From Trachelipus rathkii (lineage: Eukaryota > Arthropoda > Malacostraca > Isopoda > Trachelipodidae): a DNA stretch of 64,000 nucleotides. Of the stretch, positions 35,801 to 48,200 are shown piece by piece. Location: NCBI GenBank assembly GCA_015478945.1, contig JABUQX010113624.1:1-64000 (forward strand), given 5' to 3'. Position 1 is the stretch's first letter, and every line of letters starts with the position of its first letter. Made by a program: the position numbers and the translations under genes. The notes under the pieces are model-generated. The model was not told the origin of the DNA. It did no database searches and saw nothing but the letters and a program-made list of their open reading frames with translations.

Positions 35801-36300
35801 AAATTAAGTTAGAGTAAGGTGATAAGAAAGTGGGTAGAATTAAGAGAGAGAGCTTAAGTGAACAAGGTATTGAGGATAAGTATTTAAAAGGAAAAAGGAA
35901 GCATGCTGAATGTATAAAAGCCATGATGAAAGTTTCAAGAAATATTTTGAATTATATATGGAGGAAAAAATAAATACTAAAAGGTGCATACGTAAGAGGA
36001 AAAACAAGAGGTAAATGAACAATTTGGAAGGAGGATGAATGGGGACTACAAGGGAATAGGAAGCTCTTCTGGAAGAAAGCGCGAATAGTTAAGAATGAGA
36101 ATAAGGGGAATCTGCTTAAAATAATGAATAGGGTGGTACTTTCATAACTGATGGAATGGATGCGAGGGGTGTATGGAAGGAACACTTCGAAAATCTGTAT
36201 AACATTGCCAGTAATGAAGAGGTGATAGTGAATGTGTGTGGGTTTGATGGTGCAAGAAGGAATAGATATTTTGGGGATGAGATAATTAGTAAGGAGGAGT
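35801..36300 (+). pseudogene. LINE A1 linker between endonuclease and RT
   Basis: Region between the two enzyme domains of LINE A1. It is purine-rich with frames broken by stops. Its last part (36165-36300, around CACTTCGAAAATCTGTATAA) matches the beginning of copy A2 at about 37810, which confirms that both belong to one family. Confidence 0.7.
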
Positions 36301-36655
36301 GAGAAAGTTGAAAGATGGTAAAACTGCAGGTATAGATGAAATTACAGGTGAAATGATCAAGAACGGAGGCGAGATGGCAATTGATTGGATTTGGAAGTTG
36401 TGTAACAAAGAGTTTATGGAGGGTATAGTTCCGAGGGGTTGGAGGAGAGCAGTAATAGTAATCTTATATAAGGGTAAGGGAGATAAGGGTAATTGTAGGA
36501 ATTATAGAGCAATTAGTTTGAGTGTTGTAGGGAAGATATATGCTGGTATTTTAGTCGAAAGAGTGCGTCAAGTGACTGAAGGACTGATTGGTGAAGAACA
36601 TGGTGCATTTAGGAGTTGTAGAGGATGTGTGGACCAAATCTTTACACTGAAATCT
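36301..36655 (+). pseudogene. LINE A1 reverse transcriptase, N-terminal part
   Basis: Start of the LINE reverse transcriptase in one open frame: KLKDGKTAGIDEITGEMIKN, then ILYKGKGDKGNCRNYRAISL and HGAFRSCRGCVDQIF. These are the first conserved RT blocks (G-K-x-A-G-x-D, P-L-Y-K-G-K-G, N-Y-R-x-I-S-L and G-F-R-x-x-R-x-x-x-D-Q). The frame then passes without a stop into LINE B sequence at about 36655, so the open frame ending at 36769 is a fusion created by the junction. The palm motifs are missing from this copy. Confidence 0.88.
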
Positions 36656-37637
36656 TCACTTACATTAATTACCACTGACAGCCAACTAGGTGCAACACAC
36701 CCACAAGTCTACCTAAACAACATTTTCTATACCTTTAACAAAACTCCCAAATCCATCGGAGAACATTGATACCCCTCACTTTCACAAAACAACAGACAAC
36801 ATAATTTCATCTGCTAACAAGAAACTAAACATATTAGAAACCATCACTGGCAGACCACAAACAAACCAACATCCACCACTATATACAAACAATTCATTTG
36901 CCAGACTCTAAACTACGCTTCTCCAACCTGGCACCCACCGCTGACTAAAACTAACAAAGAAATTCCAAACAACACAAAACAAAGCTCTAAGAATCATAAG
37001 CAGGAATGCACATCAAACACTGCACGAAGAAATCAAATTCTACCGCATAGACACACACGTGGACATGATGGCACACAATTCTTTTTCTAAAACCCAACAC
37101 CCCAACACCCATGGCCACAATGCACTCTCTACCTAACGCAACCACAGACTCTAACCACCACCTCCTTCACGTCAGTCCCTATATTACAACAAATCCGACC
37201 ATTCCACCAACCACCAAACAATCACAACATACACAAAATCAAAATCAACACAACACAAACAGAAAACCATTTAAGACGCAACATACCAACAACATTTTAA
37301 AACAAAAACCGCAACACAAATAGCAACCCGAATTCAATTGCATCAAGAACAAGCAGTCATCCTGTAACGTGAAGATCGGCAATCCCTCCTATGATTACAA
37401 TACAAAACACTAAAACAACTTAACCAAACCATCCAAGATCTGTCAACTGTAACCAGGTTCCGCGAGGATCATCCACACTTCTCCACTTTTTTTGTTTAAT
37501 AATTCTCACATAGTACAACGTGAACATAACATCCCTGGAGGATTCTGGAGGAGACTGGTTTGCTTCAGCGGAGTACCTGGGAGTGGTGTGGCTCTATCCC
37601 ATGAATGGGGGTAAAAATAAAAAAAAAAAAAAAAAAA
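36656..37637 (+). pseudogene. LINE family B, 3' end with poly(A)
   Basis: Composition changes from G/A-rich to C/A-rich at the A1 junction. The + strand reads like the region after the catalytic part of a jockey-type LINE RT: SLTLITTDSQLG, HPQVYLNN, TFNKTPKSIG, then broken frames with LNYASPTWHPPL (about 36908-36945) and a His-rich stretch. It ends in a run of 19 A at 37619-37637, so this is a 5'-truncated 3' end in + orientation. Stops and shifts make it inactive. The open frame 37111-37323 is a chance N/T/H-rich frame within it. Confidence 0.72.
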
Positions 37638-37804
37638 TACTGATATGACGTCATTTTTATCATTTGTTTACAGGGTGGGTTAAAAAAAAAAGTTTTATTA
37701 AAAAAAGGTCTGACAAATCTTGGTTATATTTTTTTTTATAACTTTTATTTTTCCCTTTATTAACTTAAATAATTTATTAATAACTATTGCAGTAACTAAT
37801 GTGA
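37638..37804. other. Spacer between LINE B and LINE A2
   Basis: About 165 bp of AT-rich DNA after the poly(A) tail with no coding signal. It contains the palindrome TGACGTCA at 37646-37653. Confidence 0.6.
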
Positions 37805-38310
37805 AATGAACGAGGGGAGAATGTGGAGGAAGCAACTTCAAAATCTGTCAAATATTGAAAGCAATGAAGAGGTGATGGTGAAATGAATGTGGGTTTGATG
37901 TGTAACGAGGAAGTGTGTATTATGGGAGGAGGAGGTAATCAGGTACGTGAAAATCTGAAGAATGGTTAAATCCAAGTATTGATGGATTGGTGGGTCAAAA
38001 ATGATCACAAAATGGAGGCGAGAATGTGTGGGATTGACTGGATATGGAGTTGTCGCAACAAAGCATTTGTGGAGGGGTAGTTCCGAGAGGATTGGAGGAG
38101 AGCAGTGATAACATCCGATTTATAAGGATAAGGGAGATATAGGGGAATTAGTTAATAAGTGCTGTAGGGAAGATATATGTGCTGGTATATTAGTTGAAAG
38201 AGTAAGTGTTGAGTGACTGAGGGGCCGATCATGTGAAGAACAAAGGTGCATTTAGAAATGGTAGAGGATGTGTGGATCAAATTCTTAAGTTAAATGAGGG
38301 AAAGAACAAT

Positions 38311-38430
38311 TGCATTTTAGATTTTCTGGACACCCAACAGACGTAGAATGACAGGATTAATGAGGGAATTTTTAAGTTGAAAATGAGGGAAGAACAAATT
38401 TCTGGACTTCCAGCAAACGTATGACATGAT
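38311..38430. repeat. 66-bp tandem duplication inside LINE A2
   Basis: TTTCTGGAC begins at 38333 and again at 38399. The preceding TAAGTTAAATGAGGGAAAGA recurs with small changes as TAAGTTGAAAATGAGGGAAG, and the following CAACAGACGTAGAATGACAG as CAGCAAACGTATGACATGAT. A1 lacks the doubled region because it ends earlier. Confidence 0.75.
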
Positions 38431-38665
38431 TAATAGGAAAGTTCTCTGGCAGGTGCTACTGATAAATGGTGTTGGTGTTAGCTTCTGAATGGAAGCAAAA
38501 ATATGTATGTCAATAGTGAAGTGTGTAAGAAAAAAAATGGAGGACAACGAATAGTTTATCAATAGTGAGGTAGGGATGAAACAGGAGGGTGTTAGACTGA
38601 TGGAGAATGGAAGAGAGTAAGGTGCCCTACTTATTGTATGCAGATGATTTGGTTTAAGAGGACTG

Positions 38666-38830
38666 GAGAGGGGTTTGACAGGGTGTGTAAAAGGAAGGGT
38701 GAAAGTAAACGTGGATGATTGGAGATAAAAGCGAACCAAGTAATAAGGGAAAGAGAGAAGTTATTATCAAGATTGAGCGGATTTGACAGGGTGTGTAGAA
38801 GGAAGGGTGAAAGTAAACGTAGATGATAAG
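38666..38830. repeat. 108-bp duplication inside LINE A2
   Basis: TTTGACAGGGTGTGTAAAAG at 38674 recurs at 38782 as TTTGACAGGGTGTGTAGAAG and stays aligned for about 50 bases through AAGTAAACG. The intervening sequence also repeats weakly. It lies just after the YADD motif. Confidence 0.8.
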
Positions 38831-39440
38831 AGTAAGGTGATGCTGATGGAGGAGGAGAGTTTAGTGTAGTCATGTTGGATGATGAACAACTAAAACAAGT
38901 ATCTGAGTTTAAATATTTAGGCTGCATGCTGGATAAAAAGGGAAAAGATGATGCAGAATGCAGTAGGAAAATAGCTTGTGCAATTAAATTTATGGTTACT
39001 GGTATTAATGTATAGCAGCGAAACTATGGTGTGGAATAAGAAGTATAAGTATCTAAAGTACAGTCCGATCATATGGATAATCTTAGAGGTGTATTAGGTG
39101 TGAAAAGAATTGATAAAATGAGGAATGAGCATGTTAGGGAACTGTGTTGTATAGAGAAAGGTATGAATGAGAATAAATGAGTATATTAAGATGGTTTGGT
39201 CATGTGGAAAAGATGGATAATGGTCAGCTGGTTAAGTGGAATACGAGTTTAGCAGGAGAGAAGAAAGGTGGATAATAGGAGTGAATGGCAGAGTTTTGTT
39301 AGGGGGAATAGTTGTGGACTCTTACATTGATAACATAATCACAGTAGAGATTTGTCACTATGGTGTGAAACCCTAGGGTGGATTTTTGGCTAAGAATGCC
39401 TCTCACTTAGGGGTATGAGGGGAAGGTAAGGGGGGGGGAG

Positions 39441-39575
39441 GGATTTCCATTTGGTTTACATCATGTCCTATTTAACTATTCTGTTTCCGAAGTATGTTAT
39501 GCACTACATACCCAATCAGGAACCAATGAGGGAGATTATATATATATATATATATGATATATATTTATATATATA

Positions 39576-39650
<75 letters not shown>

Positions 39651-40029
39651 GAAAGAAGATTGGAATAATTTTGGTAACATTTATTAATAATGACCGTTTA
39701 GGGTATATAACATTACCCATGTATCACCACTGCAATTGATGATAAAATTATATATTTTAACAACAAAATATAAATAAAATGAAACTAATATAAAACTAAT
39801 ACAATGAATGAAGACATATGTAAATTTAAAATAATATAAATCACACAAAAAAAGTCCTAAGATTGAGTTAGGGTTTTCATTTATAAGAAACAGTGTAACA
39901 GCTAATCAGTTACGGAAATATATATATATATAATAATATATTATATATAATCTATATATATAATATATATATATTATATATATAGTATATATATATTAAT
40001 ATATATATATATATATATATTTATGAGTA
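39441..40029. repeat. (TA)n blocks around unassigned DNA
   Basis: Long, nearly perfect TA runs at about 39536-39649 and 39918-40022 flank about 265 bp of non-repetitive AT-rich DNA with no coding signal. The runs separate LINE copies A2 and A3. Confidence 0.9.
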
Positions 40030-40905
40030 TTTGTTTTTATGCAGTGAATCTGAAACAGTTTGAGAGGATTGGTAGAGAATTTGGCAGGATATGTAAAAAG
40101 AGGGGCTTTGAAAGTAACATAGATAAGAGTAAGGTTTGGTTGTGAGTGAAGACGTCCTCGGTGGTGTGAAATTATGTAGATGGTGAGCAGCAGAACAAGT
40201 GTCTCTCTGAGTTTAAAATATTTAGGATATATGTTGGAATGAAAAGGGAAAGGTATGATACAGAGTGTAGTAGGGAAGTTGTGAATGGCAGGTAGGTGAC
40301 TGTACAATTAAATCGTTGGTTGGATGTAAAAGGGACGCAAGTCTTGAGTGCGCTAGGGTCTTACATGAGGGTATGTTGGTACCTGTGTTAGTGTATAGTA
40401 AGTAGTGAGACTATGGTCTGGATTAAGAGGTATAGATCTAAAGTTTCAATGTGTTCAGATGGACAATCTTAGGGGGAGTGTTAGGTGTGAAATAGAATTG
40501 ATAAAATGAGGATGAACGTATAGAGAGTTATGTTGGCTGTGAAGAAAGAGGTAAATGAAGGATGAATGACAGTCGGTTTGGTTAAGCGGATTGTATAGTG
40601 GTGGTGTTGGGAAGCATGGACTGGGAGACAGAAGAAAAAGGTGGAAAGTAGTCAGTAAACGAATGCCTGGGAGGTGAGAAATGTGAGTTTGGCAGAAGCG
40701 AGAATAAAGGTGCATATAGAGTGAATGACGGGGTCTTGTGCAAGGGGTGTGTGGGGTTGTGGTCATCTGGCCAGGGATGAAAGCCCTACACTTGACGATT
40801 GCCATACTGAGGGGGTCCAGTTCCGTGAAGCTCTAGCGTGGATTTCTGACTGCGACCAGAGTTCTCACCAGTCTTGGGGAGGAAAAAGGAAGATGATGAT
40901 GATAT
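40030..40905 (+). pseudogene. LINE family A, copy A3 (3' part)
   Basis: Third copy of LINE A, starting just after the YADD block. QFERIGREFGRICKKRGFES (about 40058-40117) is the post-YADD region, then a FKYLG-like block near 40210, SETMVW at 40405, MDNLRG near 40461 and the 3' non-coding end (AGCTCTAGCGTGGATTTCTG) through GGAGGAAAAAGGAAGATGAT. The end is a (GAT)n-like tail running into TA repeats. It is broken by stops throughout. Minus-strand open frames 39996-40307 and 40455-40805 are antisense. Confidence 0.82.
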
Positions 40906-40988
40906 AAATATATAATAATATATATATATATATATATATTAGTTAATATTATATATATATATATATATAATATTATATATATATAGTA

Positions 40989-41019
<31 letters not shown>

Positions 41020-41354
41020 CTATAATGTACCTGAATCAATGGTGCAATAAAGGGTATTTCCTTCAAAGGGGTTCCTTTTCCTTCTCCTACAACTTCTTCT
41101 TCCTAGAATATTCCAAATCTTTCAAACTTTTTCCTTACTTTTGTCATTTCAACTGGTTTGTTCAAGGCTTCCTTTTATATATATATTATATATATTAATA
41201 TATATATATATATATAATATATATAATAATATTATTATATTATATATATAATATTATATGATATTATATTCTATATATATATATATATATATTGACAAAC
41301 AGATTTAAAACAGTAATATATATATAGTATATATATATATAATATACAGTATAG
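40906..41354. repeat. (TA)n blocks with short spacer
   Basis: Alternating TA at about 40905-41027 and 41176-41345, with about 150 bp of C/T-rich DNA (41031-41175) between them. No coding signal. Confidence 0.85.
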
Positions 41355-42215
41355 CTACCCAAAATTTTGGGAATTTGATTGTAAAACAAAAGTTGCTTAC
41401 CACACCCCTAGTTTCTACCGTCTCTTTTGAAGCAGTTTCCCTGAGCATCTATACAGTGATGCCAGCTTTCTCCCCATGATTCCATACATCCTTATAATCT
41501 CAAGTGTGAATGAGTCAAGAATCTTTTGCAATTCATCCTGAATCTCCTCAATTGTGTTAAAATTATATCCTTTGATCCGTAATTTCATTTTGGAAGTAGG
41601 GAAACATCACAGGGATCAAGGTCAGGCAAACAAAGTGAGTGTGGAATTGCTATAAGGTTTTTCGTATTAGTAACTGTAGAACAAGTGAGGTGTAAGCAGG
41701 TCTGTTGTTGTCATGGTGGAGAAACCAATTGTTGTTTTTCCACCTGTCTGGATATTTGCACTGAATGCTCTCCCCCTCAGCTGCTTCAAAACCTCACATT
41801 AAAACTTGTTTTTGACTGTTTGACCAGAAGGTTTGAATTTCTGGGATGTCAAAATAAAAAAAAAATCAACACGGACTAAACTATTGCAAATTTGACATGG
41901 TCTTTTTGACTGCAGTAAATTTATTGACTTCCACTGAAACAACTGCTGCTTAGTCTCGGGATCATAACAGTAAACCAATGATCAATTACCAGTTATGATA
42001 TTGGAGATGAAGTTGGGGAAATCTCTGACTTCTTGTTGGAGTTGCATACAAACACGATCGACCTTCTACCTACTGTTCAATGCCCAGCGGTTTTGGCACA
42101 AATTTTGAGGAAATGCATCTCATGTTCAAAACATGACAAAATTCACATCACATTGTGGATAGTTCACCTACGATCTGAAAGAATATCCTTGCAAAATCTT
42201 TCTATGGTATTGAGA
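41355..42215 (-). pseudogene. mariner-family transposase, dead copy
   Basis: Read on the minus strand, most of a mariner (Tc1/mariner, DD34D) transposase is recognisable in order. DRR...TIHNVM and LNMRCISSKFVPKPLG come from the N-terminal DNA-binding half (about 42060-42200). NIITG and YDPETKQQLFQWKS follow (about 41930-42005), then WFLHHDNNRPAYTSL with the second catalytic Asp (about 41690-41735), PDLDPCDVSL with the third (41605-41630), IKGYNFNTIEEIQDELQKIL and WHHCIDAQGNCFKRDG at the C-terminus (about 41410-41460). The first catalytic Asp (I-T-G-D) is Asn here and is followed by a stop. At least five frame changes are present. The short + strand open frames at 41685-42293 are antisense. 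Terminal inverted repeats were not identified. Confidence 0.85.
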
Positions 42216-42299
42216 ATGAATCTTAATAAATGTAAAGGTTTTACTGGTAATGTGAATATAATTTATTATAAATATTATGTTCATTTACAATAATAAGAT

Positions 42300-45200
42300 G
42301 AATATTTAGGCAATATTTATTGTTATTGGTAAATCACAAGATCTTTAATGATAAATAATATTTATTATTAAACTTACACTTTTTTCCCGCTTAATTTATA
42401 CTGAATTAATTTATGCTTAAATTTAATTAATATAAATATAGCGAATTTAAGAACTTCTATAAAAGTAAGATTTTTTACTTTAAAATTTCCATACTATTTG
42501 AATATTATTTGTTAAATTACTTATAAAATTTGAAGTTTTTTGTTAAAGATGTTATTAATTATTTCAGCCATTATGATAAAATGTTCTTGTGTTATGTGGT
42601 GTATATGTATTATAATATAATTTTGGAAATAAAATCAATATTAATAATTGTTTTAAGGTTGAACCGTAAGAAATGAGAATGACTTTAGAATTAATAATGA
42701 AATTTTTTTCAATATTTTTTGTTTTAAATATAACTAATTGCAAAATAAATTCTTTTATTGTGTTGAGTTATTAAAAAATAACCATTGTTTTAATCAAATA
42801 AAAAATTATTAACATTACCTTTCATAACAAGACATTATTTTCTTTCACATTAATTTTTTCAACTTACTCATTACAAATTTATAGTTAAATCTTAAATAAG
42901 TATCGAATTTATTTTAATCTATTAAAAATTTCATAAACATTTGAATTAATATTAATATTTAGGTAAAATATACATTATAAAAAAATCGAAAATATTTTAT
43001 ACGTTAGAATTTTTCAGCATATTATAGAAAATAAATAATTGTGTTTCATTTATGAAATTATGCAATTTATAAAACATATAAAAATTCTGCTAAACTATTA
43101 TCTCTCAACTTATTACATTTTCAAAGGAAATAATGGTTAATATGACGAGTTTTTTTATTAAAATGTTAATGCTTGATATTAATTAATGATTATTTTATTA
43201 TTAAAAAACTACAATATATATATTTATTTATCATATATATAGAATAGAAAACCCGGATTTTTATAATAAATATTATTATAAACTTCTATAAATATACCTT
43301 TATATTCTTAAAAATTATTTTACTGATTAACATAAATTTAGTTATAATAAGTTATTAACTTTTTCTTATGTTTCCATCAACTATTTTGAATTAAATTATT
43401 TATTTAGTATAAATCTTAAAAATTGAAGTTATATTTATTAACCGGGTAGTTTTTTTTCAGCATTTGAATAAAAAAATATAATGTGTATATTTTATTTTAA
43501 AAATGCAAATTCCACAATTACATTACTCTTATAAGAGTGATAATTTATATTAATAAAGATATTTTAGGAATTTATGTCTTTAATTGGAGAGATCGAGTTA
43601 TTTTTGTATATATGAAAATTATTTCAATAAAATAATTTTGTAATTATAATTATAAAATATAACCATTTTAATATTTCTATTAAGTTGTGATAACCTGTTT
43701 AATATATAAAAATAATATATTAAACTTCTAAAATATACGCTTTTTATTATCTTAAATTTTTAACACATTTTAAAAGATTCATGGAAATTGTATAAAAAGA
43801 AAATGCTAAATTATATTTTAAATAGGTTTTCTATAATTTTTCATACATTTGAAATATTATTTTGTTAATAATCTTAATATTTAAGTTAATTCCTATAAAC
43901 GGAATATTTATTTCCATCAAACTTGTAAAAAATAAATTTTGTGTTTTAACAATAAATAATGTCAAATAATTTCAATGAAGTTGTAAAAGATGAAATTTAT
44001 TTATAATTTTTTAAGAAATGTCCTTAATATTTAAATATTATTAGTTTTTTGTTATATTATATATATAATAATATCAACATATAAATTTGTTTTTTACATA
44101 TAATACCAAAATATAAATCAATTAAGATGTTGAAACTTGTATTATATAAAATAAAAAATTATTAAAAAAACTTCTAAAATTTTAAACGATATTAATTTTT
44201 ATCTAAAATTATATCAAACATTATATTAACAAATTTTCATGTTAATACTCTATATTAATATGTACTGTATTTTTATCTCTAAAATTATCTACAATAACAA
44301 TTTTTGAAATTTTATAATATTGATAAAATTCTTTATAAATGGAGTTTTATACGGTATTTTACAAGAAATTTTGAGAAAAAAATATGTGTTGCCTTTACAT
44401 ATTGATTTAATGCAGACACCTCTATCAAGCCTTGAAATAGTTGTAATTTATTTTAAAAGTTTTAGGTGATAATTATAATTGTTAAATATTTTGGTTATAA
44501 ATGAAAATTCAAATATTTGATTTTATATATAATACCCAAATTTTTAATCATATATTATGTAGAAACTAATTTATGATAAAGATTTTAATACTTCTAAATT
44601 ATAACGAAATATTTCATAAAAGTCTACATAATACTAATTCATGTAGAAAATTATAGATCTTGCGAAGATTTACCTGGTTTGTTTCATTCATTTTTTGAAA
44701 TTAATTTTGGTAAAAGTCTTATAAAATATATTGAATATTTTTAATATTAAGGATAAGTTTATTCAGACCATTTGTTCTTAAGCTCAATTCGTATATTTAA
44801 TTTAATTAAATGCAATTAACACCTAAATTAGTAGATAAGAGAATATCATTAAAATAGTTAATTATTGATGTTACCTATATAAGTTTTGTATCGTTTTTTA
44901 AATGAATTTCAAAACATTTACTTTGAAATTTAATATGTACGAAGATATAACTTAGATAAAATAGTTTTGTTTGAAAATATAGTTGATATATAATAAAAAT
45001 TTTAATTCTTATCTAAAATTACGCTTTTTGCATTTAAAATATTAACACAATTCTAACAATAAAATTTAGATAACTCTTAAAAAGTAAAAAATTAATTTAC
45101 ATAAAAATTTAAATACAAACATTTTTAAAATATAATCTATGGGTAACTGTTATTGAATTTCCAACTTCTGTCAGCAGGTTATTTTCAGCATTTTAGAAAA

Positions 45201-48200
45201 AATTTAAATTATCACTCATAATAATCAATTGAAATACTATATTTCAAAAGAATGAAATCAGAGAAAAGAGAATTTTATATAAATATATGAATATTTAGGT
45301 GTCTTAAATTGATTCCGAACAAGTTTATTTTAATAGAAAATTTATTTCAATTAATTTGTAATTATATTTTATTATATATTTTAATCACCAAAAATATTTC
45401 TATTAAATTAAGTAAATAAAGCTGTTTTAATAATAAATTAAAAATATACTCTAAAAAATATATCATCTTTATTTTTCTTATAATATTCAAAACACAATTA
45501 AATCAAAATTAGAAAACTCCGAAAATATCTGAAATATTAATAAATTTTAAATCATATAAATATAATATCAACATTTGAAAATTTTATTTCAGTATAAATA
45601 CTTAAAACATTGGAAGCTTATTCAATAACGGAGGTAAATATTCTATCAATTTTGAAAATTATTAATTGATTATAGTTATACATTTGAAATGACAATTTCA
45701 AAAAAGCAGAAAAAAAAGATGATTAATTAATATATTTTAACGTGTCTATAAATTGATCCGTTATTTTTTATTATAATGATATATTTATTTAATATTTGTT
45801 TTTTTTATAATAATTTAATAACCATAATTATATTCAAAATCAAAATTTCGAAATAAACTACCTAGTATTTTTTTAAAAAAAAAGAAATGAAAAGGAATCC
45901 TATAAATTACTCTTTTTCTTAATATTTTACATTACGTTAATAATTTTATAGTTTGTTTTAAATACTCAGTACGATATTTAATTTTTCCTTAAAGTTTTCA
46001 ATAAAATAATGAAAACGTAAATATAAAGTAAAAATTCTTATAAAATTGTAATATTATAATAAATTAAGCGTTCTATAAATATATTTTATTGAATAAATAA
46101 TCTGCGCAAAATAAAATTGAAATGCAAATTTATATTACTTAAGAATTTTTAAAAGTGAATAATTATTAATTAGTTTAAGATGTTCTTCAAAATTAACGTT
46201 TTCTTAAGAGAAATTATTTATCAATTATTTTTGTTATTTTCTTATAATTTTCACGATTATTTCTTTGTCAATTTTGTTTTATGAAAAATCACCTTGTTTT
46301 AATAAATATTTTAATACACCGGTAATAAAATTACGTTAACTTTTTCTTAATTTTCACACATTAACAAAACTGGCACTTATGTAAAGATATAACGAATTTT
46401 AATAACCTATAAAAATATTCAACGATTTGATTTAATAATATTTTAGGTTCGCTTAAATTCTGAGTCTTTGTCAACACGCGGCCATGATGGTGACGTCACT
46501 AATTTTTTGAAATAAAAATAGAATCTGTCGATTTAACGGTATTTAACTGCCGTTTCAAGTTAGCTAAACAGTCAATATAGCCTTTGTTAATTTCATTGTT
46601 TTTATTTTTTCTTGAATAGCCAAGAATAAGTAAATGATAATTAACAAATTGTTTGCTTTTTTATTAAATAACTTTATAAAATATTTTAGATTCGATTTGA
46701 TTAAGAAACTTTTTTTACTTAAAAAAATTTATCTGTATGGGCTTATTTACGTAAATATTTTGAGTGATGCATGAACAAAGATCAACAATAGATGAATTTC
46801 GTAAAAGTAGCAACTTTATTATATTTTCCTATAAATTATCAAACATTTAAAATATATTTTTGTTAATTAAATCTTAAAAAGATAGATTTATTTTTTAAAC
46901 GTGAGGTATTTGTATACATGCATATATTCCGAGGGGAAAAAAATATAAATGTGAATTAAATCTATAAAAAATGTAACATAATTTCAATAATAATAAAATA
47001 TAAATTACCAATTTTAAATTCACTTTAAATTCTTTACTCTGCGTCAATTCTCAACATTTGTACCATTTTGAGTCAGAAATTTTTATACAATATTTTGTTA
47101 TTGATAATCTTATATGTGAAGTTTTTTTCTGTAAATGAAGAAATTTGTCAACATTTTAATAAAAATTTAATATTACTGTGAGTAGAAATAAATTATTACA
47201 AAATATTTATTACTTAATAATATTATTTTTAACATTTACATAATATATATAGATACTACTTATATATAATGTAATTTGTTAATATATTTTCTACTAAATA
47301 AATTAGTACCTATATTAATTGAAAAATTTATTTTTTGTAAATCTATTTTAAATAATATCGAAGTTTTTATTCGACCTGTTGACAAGCCCTCAGAGAAGGC
47401 CTACTAATCTTGTGTTTCCTTTGAAGGTAGCAAAATCATTGGAACACCCAACCCTAATAATAATAATAAAGTGAAATTGTATTTAATTATGCATAGGTGA
47501 ATAAAATTTGACTCGCTATTTCGATCTGAACCTCGAAAATATACAAATAATTTTGTTTTTTATCCACTATTTACCAAGCCACCACCCACATCATTGTTAG
47601 AAATAATATAACCTATGTTTTTTAAAATTAAAAAATAATTATTTACATCATTCATGTAAAAACACGCACTTTTTATTCTATAAAATTTTCTACTAATTAT
47701 CAAAATAAATTTTTATAGAATTCTTTTAAAATTAGTAACGAATTTATAATTTGTACCTTTAAATTTCATATCATTTATGAATATATTTATATATGGTTAA
47801 TATAAATATATTTTGAGTATTTATTTTTAAACGGGAATAAAATTTTAGTGGAATTATATGAAAATTAATAAAAATTCGGAGAATATTTTATAAAGTCCTT
47901 CGAGCTTGATTAATTAGGCTTCTGCCAATAAGTCTGAAGAATTTATAAATTTAACTCCAAGTCTTAATCTAGGCGCATGTCACACTTTATAATGACGTTG
48001 TATATTTTTAATGTCCAAAATATAACATAAATTAATTATTGTTTTTTTAATAAATTAATTACCAAATTAATTTATTCATTAAAGATATTGCAACAAAATA
48101 ACCATGTTTAAAAATTAAATATTTATAAAAAATAAATATTATTATAAACTTTATCTCGAGGATAAGAAAAATACACACATTTTGCTTTTAAATTTATTTA

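Larger units (their letters stand above)
37805..39440 (+). pseudogene. LINE family A, copy A2 (5'-truncated)
   Basis: Second copy of LINE A. It begins at the point equivalent to about 36165 of A1 (shared GCAATGAAGAGGTGAT-like sequence) and continues past A1's break to the 3' end. RT palm motif LLYADDLV lies at 38631-38654. Then come VNVDD, EFKYLGCMLDKKGKDDAECS (about 38907-38966), SETMVWNKKY (39017), MDNLRGVLGVKRIDKM (about 39074-39122) and WFGHVEKMDNGQLVK (39192-39237), followed by 3' non-coding sequence shared with A3. Many frameshifts make it dead. Two internal duplications are present (66 and 108 bp). Minus-strand open frames at 38317-38927 are antisense. Confidence 0.85.

Noticed and set aside
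35119..36185. Minus-strand frames over the LINE endonuclease
   Set aside because: The + strand carries ordered endonuclease motifs ending with SDH; these are shadows.
37111..37323. 70-codon N/T/H/Q-rich + frame
   Set aside because: Arises from the C/A-rich coding strand of LINE B read out of frame. No homology expected.
38317..38927. Minus-strand frames of 140 and 98 codons
   Set aside because: They are antisense to LINE A2, whose + strand carries the YADD and downstream RT landmarks.
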